Source: DASQMT01 sp963827335 (GTDB lineage Bacteria; Actinomycetota; Thermoleophilia; Solirubrobacterales; Solirubrobacteraceae). From it: a DNA stretch of 64,000 nt. Location of the stretch: NCBI GenBank assembly GCA_963827335.1, contig CAWHAP010000018.1:372001-436000 (forward strand). Reading direction: 5' to 3'. The notes beneath the pieces were generated by a model. It made no database searches. It worked only from the letters and a program-made list of their open reading frames with translations, and was not told the DNA's origin. Below are positions 8,343 through 15,990 of this stretch, in pieces. The position numbers were made by a program, and so were the translations under genes. The stretch's first letter is position 1; the number at the start of each line of letters is the position of its first letter.

Positions 8343-8372
8343 TTGACAAAGCCCCGCTCGGCAAGTCAGGAT
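8343..8372 (+). promoter_or_regulatory. Promoter for the ROK-xylose transporter operon
   Basis: A consensus -35 box TTGACA (8343-8348) is followed after 18 bases by CAGGAT (8367-8372), a fair actinobacterial -10. Transcription would start at about 8380, almost on the ATG at 8382, giving a leaderless message. This argues against the TTG at 8343 (which is inside the -35 box) as the start codon. Confidence 0.6.
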
Positions 8373-8381
8373 CCCGACCGG

Positions 8382-9611
8382 ATGAGGAGGGAGAGGTCCG
8401 AGGGCTCGCTGGCGTCCCTGCGCCGGCTCAACCGACGGCGCGTCATCGGCGCGCTGCGGCAGCACGGCATGATCAGCCGGGCGGAGATCGCTCGCCGTAC
8501 GGGCCTGTCGCGCTCCACCGTCTCGAGCCTCGTGTCCGAGCTGCAGTCCGACGGCCTCGTGATCGAGCGGGAGGAGACGGGGGCGGCGCACGGCGAGCAC
8601 GGCGGGCGCCCGCCGATCCTGCTCTCGTTCGACGCCTCGGCGGGCGCGGCGCTCGGCATCGACTTCGGCCACAGCCACGTCCGCGTGGCCGTCAGCGACC
8701 TCAACTCGACGATCCGCGCCGAGCGCGCGGAGCCGCTCGACACGGACCACGCGGCCCACGAGGGCCTCGACGCCGCGCTCGACCTGATCGAGGAGGTGCT
8801 CGGCGAGGCCGGCATCGAGCGCTCGCGGGTGATCGGCGCCGGCCTCGGGCTGCCCGGCCCGATCGACCAGTCCGACGGCGTGATCGGCTCCTCGGCGATC
8901 CTGCCCGGCTGGGTCGGCGTGGCTGCGGCGGAGGAGATGCGCCGCCGGCTCGACGTGCCGGTGAACGTCGACAACGACGCCAACCTCGGCGCGCTGGCCG
9001 AGCTGACCCGCGGCGCCGGGCGCGGCGCGACCGACCTCGTCTACCTGAAGGTGTCCTCGGGCATCGGCGCGGGCCTGATCCTCAACGGCCGCCTGTACCG
9101 CGGCTGGTGCGGGATGGCCGGCGAGCTCGGCCACGTGCTGGTCGACCCCGAGGGCGCGGTGTGCCGCTGCGGCAACCGCGGCTGCCTCGAGACCGCCGCC
9201 TCCACCGGCGCGCTGCTCGACATGCTGCGCCGCAGCCACGGCGACCTCACCGTCGGCGAGATGCTCCACCTCGCGCACGAGGGCGACCTCGGCTGCCGCC
9301 GGGTGATCGCCGACGCCGGACGCGTCGTCGGCAGCGCCGCGGCCTTCGTCTTCAACATGCTCAACCCGCAGCGGCTCGTCGTCGGCGGCGACCTGGCCGC
9401 GGCCGGGGACCTGCTGCTCGACGGCGTGCGCGAGTCCGTGCGCCTCGCGGCGCTCCCCGCGGCGGCCGACGGCGCCCGCGTCGTCGCCGGCGTGCTCGGC
9501 GAGCGCGCGCAGGTGCTCGGCGCGCTCGCGCTCGCGGTCGGCGAGGCCGACGCGGCGCTCGACTTTCCCGAATCCATCAACCAACCAATTCCCGGAGGGG
9601 GAGTTCCATGA
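8382..9611 (+). CDS. ROK family transcriptional repressor of the sugar transport operon
   Basis: 409 residues from the ATG at 8382. An N-terminal winged helix-turn-helix (about 20-60: ISRAEIARRTGLSRSTVSSL) is followed by a sugar-kinase-like ROK domain with the zinc-binding CRCGNRGCLE motif. ROK repressors of the XylR/NagC type bind a sugar in the kinase-like domain and release DNA. The gene is first in an operon with a sugar-binding protein, ATPase, permease and oxidoreductase. Its stop overlaps the start of the binding-protein gene (ATGA), so regulator and transporter are co-translated and probably autoregulated. The likely effector is xylose, inferred from the transporter type and from xylA/xylB at 24-27 kb. 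Confidence 0.88.
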   Translation: MRRERSEGSLASLRRLNRRRVIGALRQHGMISRAEIARRTGLSRSTVSSLVSELQSDGLVIEREETGAAHGEHGGRPPILLSFDASAGAALGIDFGHSHVRVAVSDLNSTIRAERAEPLDTDHAAHEGLDAALDLIEEVLGEAGIERSRVIGAGLGLPGPIDQSDGVIGSSAILPGWVGVAAAEEMRRRLDVPVNVDNDANLGALAELTRGAGRGATDLVYLKVSSGIGAGLILNGRLYRGWCGMAGELGHVLVDPEGAVCRCGNRGCLETAASTGALLDMLRRSHGDLTVGEMLHLAHEGDLGCRRVIADAGRVVGSAAAFVFNMLNPQRLVVGGDLAAAGDLLLDGVRESVRLAALPAAADGARVVAGVLGERAQVLGALALAVGEADAALDFPESINQPIPGGGVP

Positions 9612-10720
9612 AGAAGGGAGCCGTCTGGCTCGTCACCGCAGCGGTGGCGATGAGCGGCGTGGTCGCCGCATGCGGCGACGACGAGGAGCCCAGTGGCGGA
9701 GGTGGCGGCGCGAGCACCGAGGAGTCGGGCGGCGACGTCGGCAAGGTCGCGGTCCTGCTGCCGGACTCCAAGTCGTCCGTGCGCTGGGAGACCTACGACC
9801 GTCCGCTGCTGAAGGCGGCGTTCGACGCCGCCGGCGTCGAGGTCGAGATCCAGAACGCGGAGGGCGACAAGTCCACGCAGCAGCAGCAGGCCGAGCAGGC
9901 CATCACCAACGGGGCGAAGGTCATCCTGCTGGTCAACCTCGACTCGGGCTCGGGTGCCGCGATCGAGGCGAACGCCGCGTCGCAGGGCGTCAAGGTCATC
10001 GACTACGACCGCCTGACGCTCAAGTCCGACGCGACGGACTACTACGTCTCGTTCGACAACGAGGCGGTCGGCAAGCTCCAGGGCGAGGGCATCGTCGACT
10101 GCATGGGGGACAAGAAGGGCGCGGAGGTCGCGGTCCTCAACGGGTCCCCGACGGACAACAACGCCACGCTGTTCAAGCAGGGCTACGACTCCGTCATCAA
10201 CCCGAAGTTCGACTCGGGTGAGTGGAAGGAGATCGACGACCAGTCCGTGCCCGACTGGGACAACCAGAAGGCGCTGACGATCTTCGAGCAGATCCTGCAG
10301 AAGAACAACAACAAGATCGACGGCGTCGTGGCCGCCAACGACGGCCTCGCGAACGCCGCGATCTCCGCGCTCAAGCAGCGCAAGCTGCCGCAGGTCCCCG
10401 TGACCGGGCAGGACGCGACGCTGCAGGGCCTGCAGAACATCGTCAACGGCGATCAGTGCATGAGCGTCTACAAGGCGACCAAGAAGGAGGCCGACGCGGC
10501 CGCCGAGCTGGCGATCGCGCTGGCGAAGGGCGAGGAGCCCACGGTCGAGACGACCCCGGTCAACAACGAGAGCAAGGACGTCCCGTCCGTGCTGCTCGAG
10601 CCGGTCCCGGTGACGAAGGACAACATGAAGGACTACCTCGGCGAGGTGGACTTCCCGAAGGTGGAGGAGATCTGCGCCGGCGAGGTTGCCGCCAAGTGCA
10701 AGGAACTCGGCCTGGAGTAG
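9608..10720 (+). CDS. Sugar ABC transporter substrate-binding lipoprotein (XylF-like)
   Basis: A 370-residue lipoprotein with a signal peptide ending in the lipobox VAAC (C22), then an acidic/glycine-rich linker and a periplasmic-binding-protein domain of the ribose/xylose type (KVAVLLPDSKSSVRWETYDR, then GVVAANDGLANAAI). The motif set and 'RWE' near the start of the mature domain favour D-xylose binding. A strong GGAGGGGGA ribosome site precedes the ATG, which overlaps the repressor stop. A stable hairpin follows the gene, which may raise its expression relative to the ATPase and permease, as binding proteins are needed in excess. Lysine codons are more frequent than in neighbouring genes, consistent with high expression. 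Confidence 0.88.
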   Translation: MKKGAVWLVTAAVAMSGVVAACGDDEEPSGGGGGASTEESGGDVGKVAVLLPDSKSSVRWETYDRPLLKAAFDAAGVEVEIQNAEGDKSTQQQQAEQAITNGAKVILLVNLDSGSGAAIEANAASQGVKVIDYDRLTLKSDATDYYVSFDNEAVGKLQGEGIVDCMGDKKGAEVAVLNGSPTDNNATLFKQGYDSVINPKFDSGEWKEIDDQSVPDWDNQKALTIFEQILQKNNNKIDGVVAANDGLANAAISALKQRKLPQVPVTGQDATLQGLQNIVNGDQCMSVYKATKKEADAAAELAIALAKGEEPTVETTPVNNESKDVPSVLLEPVPVTKDNMKDYLGEVDFPKVEEICAGEVAAKCKELGLE

Positions 10721-10721
10721 C

Positions 10722-10761
10722 GAAGCCATGGGGGCGCCCCGTCCGGGGCGCCCCCGGCTTC
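10722..10761 (+). promoter_or_regulatory. Intercistronic hairpin between binding-protein and ATPase genes
   Basis: An 11-base perfect stem (GGGGGCGCCCC / GGGGCGCCCCC, loop GTCC at 10741-10744) is extended by GAAGCC / GGCTTC. It lies directly after the binding-protein stop and has no T-tract. The likely role is 3'-end protection of the upstream message or partial termination, as known for malE-malF type operons. Confidence 0.65.
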
Positions 10762-10786
10762 CGCCACGGGCGAAAGGAACTGACAG

Positions 10787-11566
10787 GTGACCGACGACAC
10801 CCCGGTCCTGGAACTGCAGGGAGTCTCGAAGAGCTTCGGAGCGGTCCAGGCCCTGTTCGAGGTCGACTTCCACGTGTCGCCGGGCGAGGTCATGGCCCTC
10901 GTCGGTGACAACGGCGCGGGCAAGTCGACCCTCATCAAGTGCATCGCGGGCATCCACCCGATCGACGGCGGCGAGGTCCGCTTCGAGGGGCAGCCGGTGC
11001 ACATCCACGGGCCGAAGGACTCGGCCCGCCTCGGCATCGAGGTCGTCTACCAGGACCTCGCCCTGTGCGACAACCTGGACGTGGTCCAGAACATGTACCT
11101 GGGCCGCGAGCTGACGGACGGCGTCCGCCGGCTCGACGAGACGGCGATGGAGGCCAAGGCGCAGGACACGCTCAAGGGCCTCTCCGTCACGACCATCCGG
11201 TCCGTGCGCCAGACGGTGGCCGGCCTCTCGGGCGGCCAGCGGCAGTCCGTCGCGGTGGCCAAGGCCGTGATGTGGAACTCCAAGCTCGTCATCCTCGACG
11301 AGCCGACGGCGGCGCTCGGCGTGGCACAGACCGCCCAGGTGCTCGACCTCGTCAAGCGGCTCGGCGAGCAGGGGCTCGCGGTGATCCTCATCTCGCACAA
11401 CCTCCACGACATCTTCCAGGTCGCGGACTCGATCACCGTGCTGCGCCTCGGCCAGAACGTCGCCGAGTACCGCCGCACGGAGACCACGCAGCAGCAGGTC
11501 GTCGAGGCGATCACGGCGGGCAAGCTGTCCAAGGTGCCCGGCCAGCAGGCGGAGGCGATGGCATGA
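10787..11566 (+). CDS. Sugar ABC transporter ATP-binding protein (single-domain)
   Basis: A 259-residue ATPase with Walker A GDNGAGKST (40-48), Q-loop (VVYQDLALCDNL), signature LSGGQ, Walker B VILDEP and the H-loop SHNL. Carbohydrate ATPases of the RbsA/XylG type usually have two fused nucleotide-binding domains of about 500 residues; this one has a single domain, as in FrcA-type transporters, so it should act as a homodimer. GTG start with GAAAGGAA upstream. It overlaps the permease gene by four bases. Confidence 0.93.
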   Translation: MTDDTPVLELQGVSKSFGAVQALFEVDFHVSPGEVMALVGDNGAGKSTLIKCIAGIHPIDGGEVRFEGQPVHIHGPKDSARLGIEVVYQDLALCDNLDVVQNMYLGRELTDGVRRLDETAMEAKAQDTLKGLSVTTIRSVRQTVAGLSGGQRQSVAVAKAVMWNSKLVILDEPTAALGVAQTAQVLDLVKRLGEQGLAVILISHNLHDIFQVADSITVLRLGQNVAEYRRTETTQQQVVEAITAGKLSKVPGQQAEAMA

Positions 11567-12795
11567 GCACGGTCGCCGAACCGCCCGTCTCGCCCGACGC
11601 GCCGGCGCGCGACTCCGTCAGCGCGTACGCGCGGCGCTGGCTGACCGACGTCAAGAGCGGCGAGCTCGGCTCGCTGCCCATCATCGTCGGCCTGATCATC
11701 ATCGCGATCGTCTTCCAGATCCAGAACGACCGCTTCCTCACGGCGGGCAACTTCGTCAACCTGATCGTGCAGACGGCGCCGTACGCCGTCATCGCGATGG
11801 GCGTGACGTTCGCGCTCCTGCTCGGGGAGATCGACCTGTCGATCGGCTTCGTCTCGGGCGTCGGCGGCGTGCTCGTCGCGCTGCTGCTCACCCCGGACGG
11901 CAACGAGGTCCCGACCGCCGTGGCGATCGCCCTCGCGCTGGCCGCCGGCCTCGGGATCGGCGTGCTGCACGGGCTGATCATCACGAAGGTCGGCGTCCCG
12001 TCGTTCGTCGTCACGCTGGCGGGCCTGCTGGCCTGGAACGGCGTCGTGCTGCTGCTCATCGGCAGCCGCGGCACCGTGATCCTGCAGAACGACTTCGTCG
12101 TCGGCCTCGCCAACGACTTCATGGAGCCCGGGTTCGCCTGGGTGGTGTGGGCGATCTGCGTCGGGCTCTACGCCGCGGTGCAGCTCGTCCGCCTGCGCAA
12201 CCGCACCAAGGCCGGGCTGGCCGTCGACCCCGTCGTCATCGTCGGGCTGCGGATCGCCGGCCTCGCGGTCGCGCTCGGGCTCGTCGTGCTGATCGCCAAC
12301 GAGGACCGCGGCGTGCCCTACGTCGGGCTGCTCGTCGGCGCCCTGCTCGTGTTCTGGACCTACGTCCTGAACCGCACGCGGTTCGGGCGCCACGTCTACG
12401 CCGTCGGCGGCAACGCCGAGGGCGCGCGGCGCGCGGGCATCAACGTCGACAACGTGCGGATCGCGTGCTTCGCCATCGTCTCGGTGATGGCGGTGCTGGG
12501 CGGCATCATCCTCGCCTCGCGCCTGCGCTCGGTCGACACGAACACCGGCGGCGGGCAGGCGCTGCTGTACCCGATCGCCGCGGCGGTCATCGGCGGCACC
12601 TCGCTGTTCGGCGGGCGCGGCACGATGAAGGCCGCGCTGCTCGGCGCGATCGTCATGATCGGCATCGACAACGGGCTCGGCCTGCTCGGGCTGTCGTCGG
12701 GCACGAAGTTCGTCGTCACCGGCGGCGTGCTGCTGCTCGCCGTCACCGTCGACTCGATCTCGCGCCGCGGGCGCGCATCGTCCGGACGAGCATGA
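11563..12795 (+). CDS. Sugar ABC transporter permease (XylH/RbsC-like)
   Basis: A 410-residue permease with about ten membrane spans. The EIDLSIG motif (after VTFALLLG) and the GGNAEGARRAGINV cytoplasmic loop are hallmarks of ribose/xylose-type permeases. It starts at an ATG overlapping the ATPase stop and itself overlaps the oxidoreductase gene by four bases. Only one permease gene is present, so it must homodimerise. Together with the preceding two genes it completes a high-affinity pentose importer. Confidence 0.92.
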   Translation: MSTVAEPPVSPDAPARDSVSAYARRWLTDVKSGELGSLPIIVGLIIIAIVFQIQNDRFLTAGNFVNLIVQTAPYAVIAMGVTFALLLGEIDLSIGFVSGVGGVLVALLLTPDGNEVPTAVAIALALAAGLGIGVLHGLIITKVGVPSFVVTLAGLLAWNGVVLLLIGSRGTVILQNDFVVGLANDFMEPGFAWVVWAICVGLYAAVQLVRLRNRTKAGLAVDPVVIVGLRIAGLAVALGLVVLIANEDRGVPYVGLLVGALLVFWTYVLNRTRFGRHVYAVGGNAEGARRAGINVDNVRIACFAIVSVMAVLGGIILASRLRSVDTNTGGGQALLYPIAAAVIGGTSLFGGRGTMKAALLGAIVMIGIDNGLGLLGLSSGTKFVVTGGVLLLAVTVDSISRRGRASSGRA

Positions 12796-13769
12796 CGCTG
12801 CGCCTCGGCCTGCTCTCGACCGCGGCCATCAACCGCAAGCTCCTCGGCGGCGCGCGCGTCGCCGAGGGGGTCGAGGTCGTCGCGGTGGCCAGCCGCGACC
12901 GGGAGCGGGCCGAGGCGTACGCGGCCGAGCACGGGCTCGGCCGCGCGCACGGGAGCTACGAGGACCTGCTGGCCGACCCGGAGGTCGACGCGGTCTACGT
13001 GTCGCTGCCGAACTCCCTGCACGTGCCGTGGTCGATCAAGGCGCTCCAGGCCGGCAAGCACGTGCTGGCGGAGAAGCCGCTGACGCGCCGCCCCGAGGAG
13101 GCGCAGAGCGCGTTCGACGCCGCCGAGCGGGCCGGACGCGTGCTGGCGGAGGCGTTCATGTGGCGCCACCATCCCCAGGCGCGCCGGGTGCGGGAGCTGC
13201 TGCGCGAGCAGGCCGTGGGGACGGTGCGGATGATCCGCGCGAGCTTCTCGTTCGACATCTTCGCGGCGCCCGACCGCGGGGACGACGTGCGCCTGCAGGC
13301 CGGCCTCGACGGCGGCGGGCTGATGGACGTCGGCTGCTACTGCGTGAGCGCCATGCGGCTGCTCGGGGGCGAGCCCGAGCGCGTGAGCGGGCGCCAGGTC
13401 ACGCGCGACGGCGTCGACGTGCGCTTCGCCGGGACGCTCGCGCTCCCGGGCGGCGTGCTCGGGGTGCTCGACTGCGGGCTCGACATGGTCGACGCGTCGC
13501 GGCTCGAGGTGGTCGGGACCCACGGCTCGATCGTGGTGCCCGATCCGTGGCACTCGCGGGCGGGCCGGATCGAGGTCCACCGCCCCGGCGGGACCGAGGT
13601 GCTGACCGTGCCGCCCACCGATCCCTACGCCTGCGAGCTCGAGGACCTCGCCGCGGCGGTCCGCGGCGAGCGCCCGCATCCGTTCGGCCGCGACGACGCG
13701 GTCGCGCAGGCGCGGACGATCGACGCGCTGTATCGCTCGGCCGAGTTCGGCTCCGACGCGGCGCCCTGA
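12792..13769 (+). CDS. Gfo/Idh/MocA family NAD(P)-dependent sugar oxidoreductase
   Basis: A 325-residue enzyme with an N-terminal Rossmann domain, the family signature AEKPLTRR (E95-K96-P97), and the C-terminal beta-sheet domain with GGGLMDVGCYCVSAMRLL, where the catalytic lysine/histidine environment of the family lies. It is translationally coupled (ATGA) to the xylose-type permease. In this setting it could be a D-xylose 1-dehydrogenase or another pentose dehydrogenase, giving an oxidative branch beside the isomerase route. The substrate is inferred from context only. Confidence 0.85.
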   Translation: MTLRLGLLSTAAINRKLLGGARVAEGVEVVAVASRDRERAEAYAAEHGLGRAHGSYEDLLADPEVDAVYVSLPNSLHVPWSIKALQAGKHVLAEKPLTRRPEEAQSAFDAAERAGRVLAEAFMWRHHPQARRVRELLREQAVGTVRMIRASFSFDIFAAPDRGDDVRLQAGLDGGGLMDVGCYCVSAMRLLGGEPERVSGRQVTRDGVDVRFAGTLALPGGVLGVLDCGLDMVDASRLEVVGTHGSIVVPDPWHSRAGRIEVHRPGGTEVLTVPPTDPYACELEDLAAAVRGERPHPFGRDDAVAQARTIDALYRSAEFGSDAAP

Positions 13770-13791
13770 CGCCCGCTACCGTTCGCGGGCC

Positions 13792-14858
13792 GTGGACGGT
13801 CAGCTCCGGCCGCTCGGCATCGGCGAGATCCTCGATGCCGGCATCAAGCTCTTCATGGCCCATTGGCGCACGCTCGTCCTGAGCGTCGTCGGCCTGATCC
13901 TGCCCGTGCAGATCGTCTCCGTGCTGATCACGGCGTCGGTCGCGCCCGAGCAGCTCGACTGGACGACGAGCGAGACGGGCGTGGAGGAGGGGGAGGAGGG
14001 CGCGTTCCTCGTCGGCCAGGCCGCGATCCTGCTGCTCACGCTCGTGAGCGTGCTGCTCGCCACGGCGGTGTGCTTCAAGGCGGTGGCCGACGCGTACCTG
14101 GGCGGCACGCCGGACTGGCGCCGATCGCTGCGCTTCGCGGTGCGGCGGCTCGGCGGGCTGCTCGGCATGTCGCTGCTCGGCGGCGTGCTGATCCTGCTCG
14201 GGCTGATCGCGCTGATCGTCCCGGGGATCTGGCTCGCCGTCGCCTTCGCGGCGGGCGTGCCGGCGCTGCTGCTCGAGCGGATCGGGCCGTGGGCCGCGCT
14301 GCGGCGCTCCTACCGGCTGGTGCGCGGGCGCTGGTGGCCGACCGCGGGGGTGCTCGTCGTCGGGTACCTGCTGATCGCCGTGATCGGCGCGCTGCTGCAG
14401 GGCGTGATCATGATCGTGCCGAGCATCCTGGCGGACGGGAACACGCTGGTCTCGGCGCTGGGCGCCGTCGTCGGCGGGACGGTCTCGTCGGCCCTGACCA
14501 CGCCCTACTCGGCCGCGGTGGTCACGCTCGTCTACTTCGACCTGCGCGTGCGCAAGGAGGGCCTCGACCTCCAGCTGCTGGCGGCGGACGCCGGGGTGGA
14601 GCGTGACCTCGACGCGCCGCTGCCCGCCCCGCTGGCGGCCGACGAGTACACGCCGGAGGAGCGCGCGGAGGCGCCGTTCTGGCCGCCGCCCCCGGGCTGG
14701 ACGCCCCCGTCGCGGGCGCGCGCGGCGTGGGACCGCGAGCCGAGCCCGAGCCGGAGCCCGCGCCGTCGTGGCGCCCGGCCTCGGAGGCGCCGCCGCAGTC
14801 CTCGGGCTGGCTCCCGCCGCGCCCCGAGCGCCCCGACGCGGGGGCCTCGGGCGAGTGA
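13792..14858 (+). CDS. Membrane protein with apparent single-base deletion near the C-terminus
   Basis: The first 300 residues form a membrane protein with about five spans (LVLSVVGLILPVQIVSVLI, LGLIALIVPGIWLAVAFAA and others), like the membrane domain often called glycerophosphodiester phosphodiesterase-associated. After PFWPPPPGW (14683-14700) the frame degenerates into arginine-rich sequence. One base later, a second frame continues as EPEPEPAPSW and SSGWLPPRPE and stops at 14856-14858, where the stop overlaps the GTG of the DUF4129 gene. Adding one base (for example in the C5 run at 14704-14708) restores a 355-residue protein. It heads the MoxR/DUF58 module; the role is unknown. Confidence 0.65.
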
Positions 14859-15925
14859 CCCCGGCGCGCCGGCTCGCGCAGCTCGGCCTCGCGCTGCCGG
14901 CGCGGTCCCGTCTCGCGTCGCCCGCGCGGCGCCTCGCCGGCGTGCTCGCCGCGTGCTCGGCGCTCGCGTCGCCTGCGCGGCGCCTCGCCGGCGTGCTCGC
15001 CGCGTGCTCGGCGCTCGCGTCGCCTGCGCGGCGCCTCGCCGGCGTGCTCGCCGCGTGCTCGGCGCTCGCGTCGCCTGCGCGGCGCCTCGCCGGCGTGCTC
15101 GCCGCGGCCGCGCTCGCAGCGTGCCCGGCGGTCGCGCACGCGGAGGCGGTCGGCGGCGCCGAGCTGCGCGACCTCGCCGCGCGGGCCGCGGAGGATCCCG
15201 GCGCGCTCGAGCGGCTGCGGGGCGTCGACGCCGTCGACGGACGGCCCGTCGACGTCGGGGCCGCGCTCGGCGACGCGCGCGGCGCCGAGCTGCGCGCGCG
15301 GCTGGACGTGCTCGCAGGGCCCGCCCGTGCCGCGCGCGACCCCGCACGCGCCCGGGCGGCCGCGCGCGACGTCCTCGCCGGGAGCCGCTTCTCCCCGCCG
15401 GAGGTGCCGGGCCCGTTCCGCGGCGTGCTGCGCCGGATCGCGTCGTGGATCTCGCCGGCGCTCGACCTCGTGCCGGCGCTCGACGACCTGCTGCCCGGCG
15501 GCCGGCCCGTCGTGTGGGCGATCATCGTCGCGCTGGTCGGGGCGCTCACGGCGCTGCTCGCCGGCCGGACGCTGCAGCGCGGCACGACCGGCCCGCGGGC
15601 GCGCAGCGCGCCCGGCGCCGTGCCCGAGGACCCCGACGCGCTGGAGCGCCGCGCGCGCGAGGCGGCCGCGCGCGGGGACCACGAGCTGGCGCTGCGCCTC
15701 GGCTTCCGCGCCGGGATCGCCCGGCTCGATCGCCGCGGCGTGATCGAGCTGCGGCCGTCGCTGTCCACCGGCGAGGTCGCGCGGGCGGTCCAGCGGCCGG
15801 CCTTCGACCGCACGGCCGCGCGCTTCGACGAGGTCGTCTACGGCGGGCGCCCGGCGGCGGCGGGCGACGTCGCGGCGGCCCAGGCCGCCTGGGCTGAGGC
15901 ACTGACGGGCGAGCGCGCCGCGTGA
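14855..15925 (+). CDS. DUF4129 domain membrane protein with repeated signal-sequence segment
   Basis: 356 residues from a GTG overlapping the upstream stop (GTGA). Residues 20-85 hold four near-identical copies of a 17-residue unit (LASPARRLAGVLAACSA), each with an arginine pair, a short hydrophobic core and a lipobox-like LAAC. The last copy runs into AAALAACPAVAHA-EA, a credible signal-peptidase site. The exported part is helical, one span follows (VVWAIIVALVGALTALLAG, about 215-235), and the C-terminal cytoplasmic DUF4129 domain contains EAAARGDHELALRLGFRAG and the GEVARAV segment. DUF4129 proteins accompany MoxR and DUF58 in many actinobacteria; the biochemical role is unknown. Confidence 0.8.
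   Translation: MTPARRLAQLGLALPARSRLASPARRLAGVLAACSALASPARRLAGVLAACSALASPARRLAGVLAACSALASPARRLAGVLAAAALAACPAVAHAEAVGGAELRDLAARAAEDPGALERLRGVDAVDGRPVDVGAALGDARGAELRARLDVLAGPARAARDPARARAAARDVLAGSRFSPPEVPGPFRGVLRRIASWISPALDLVPALDDLLPGGRPVVWAIIVALVGALTALLAGRTLQRGTTGPRARSAPGAVPEDPDALERRAREAAARGDHELALRLGFRAGIARLDRRGVIELRPSLSTGEVARAVQRPAFDRTAARFDEVVYGGRPAAAGDVAAAQAAWAEALTGERAA
14912..15106 (+). repeat. 51-bp tandem repeat, 3.8 in-frame copies
   Basis: Units start at 14912, 14963, 15014 and 15065 (the last is 42 bases long). The copies differ by one base (CCC versus CCT) in the first unit. The 51-base period keeps the reading frame, so copy-number change by slippage would lengthen or shorten the signal region without breaking the gene. 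Confidence 0.95.
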
Positions 15926-15990
15926 CGCGTCCACCCGCCACCGTGCCGTGCGACGCGACACGGCGCTCCGCCGCGCCGGAGCGCGCGTGA
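15922..15990 (+). CDS. 22-codon mini-ORF coupling DUF4129 to DUF4350 (start and stop both overlapping)
   Basis: GTG at 15922-15924 overlaps the DUF4129 stop (GTGA). The frame runs for 22 codons and its TGA (15988-15990) overlaps a second GTG (15987) that begins the DUF4350 protein. Both mini-ORF and gene begin GTG-ACG-CG, as if the start region had been duplicated. It may be a re-initiation relay rather than a functional peptide. The same arrangement recurs before DUF58. Confidence 0.5.
   Translation: MTRPPATVPCDATRRSAAPERA

Noticed and set aside
8343..8381. TTG start codon of the ROK repressor at 8343
   Set aside because: The TTG is part of a consensus TTGACA -35 box and the ATG at 8382 fits a leaderless start.
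14912..15106. Possible CRISPR-like repeat array
   Set aside because: Units are contiguous with no spacers and encode protein; no cas genes nearby.
14720..15897. Continuation of the membrane-protein frame as a 700-residue arginine/alanine-rich protein
   Set aside because: It lies opposite the frame of a real DUF4129 protein, has no hydrophobic or domain pattern, and is best explained by a one-base deletion.
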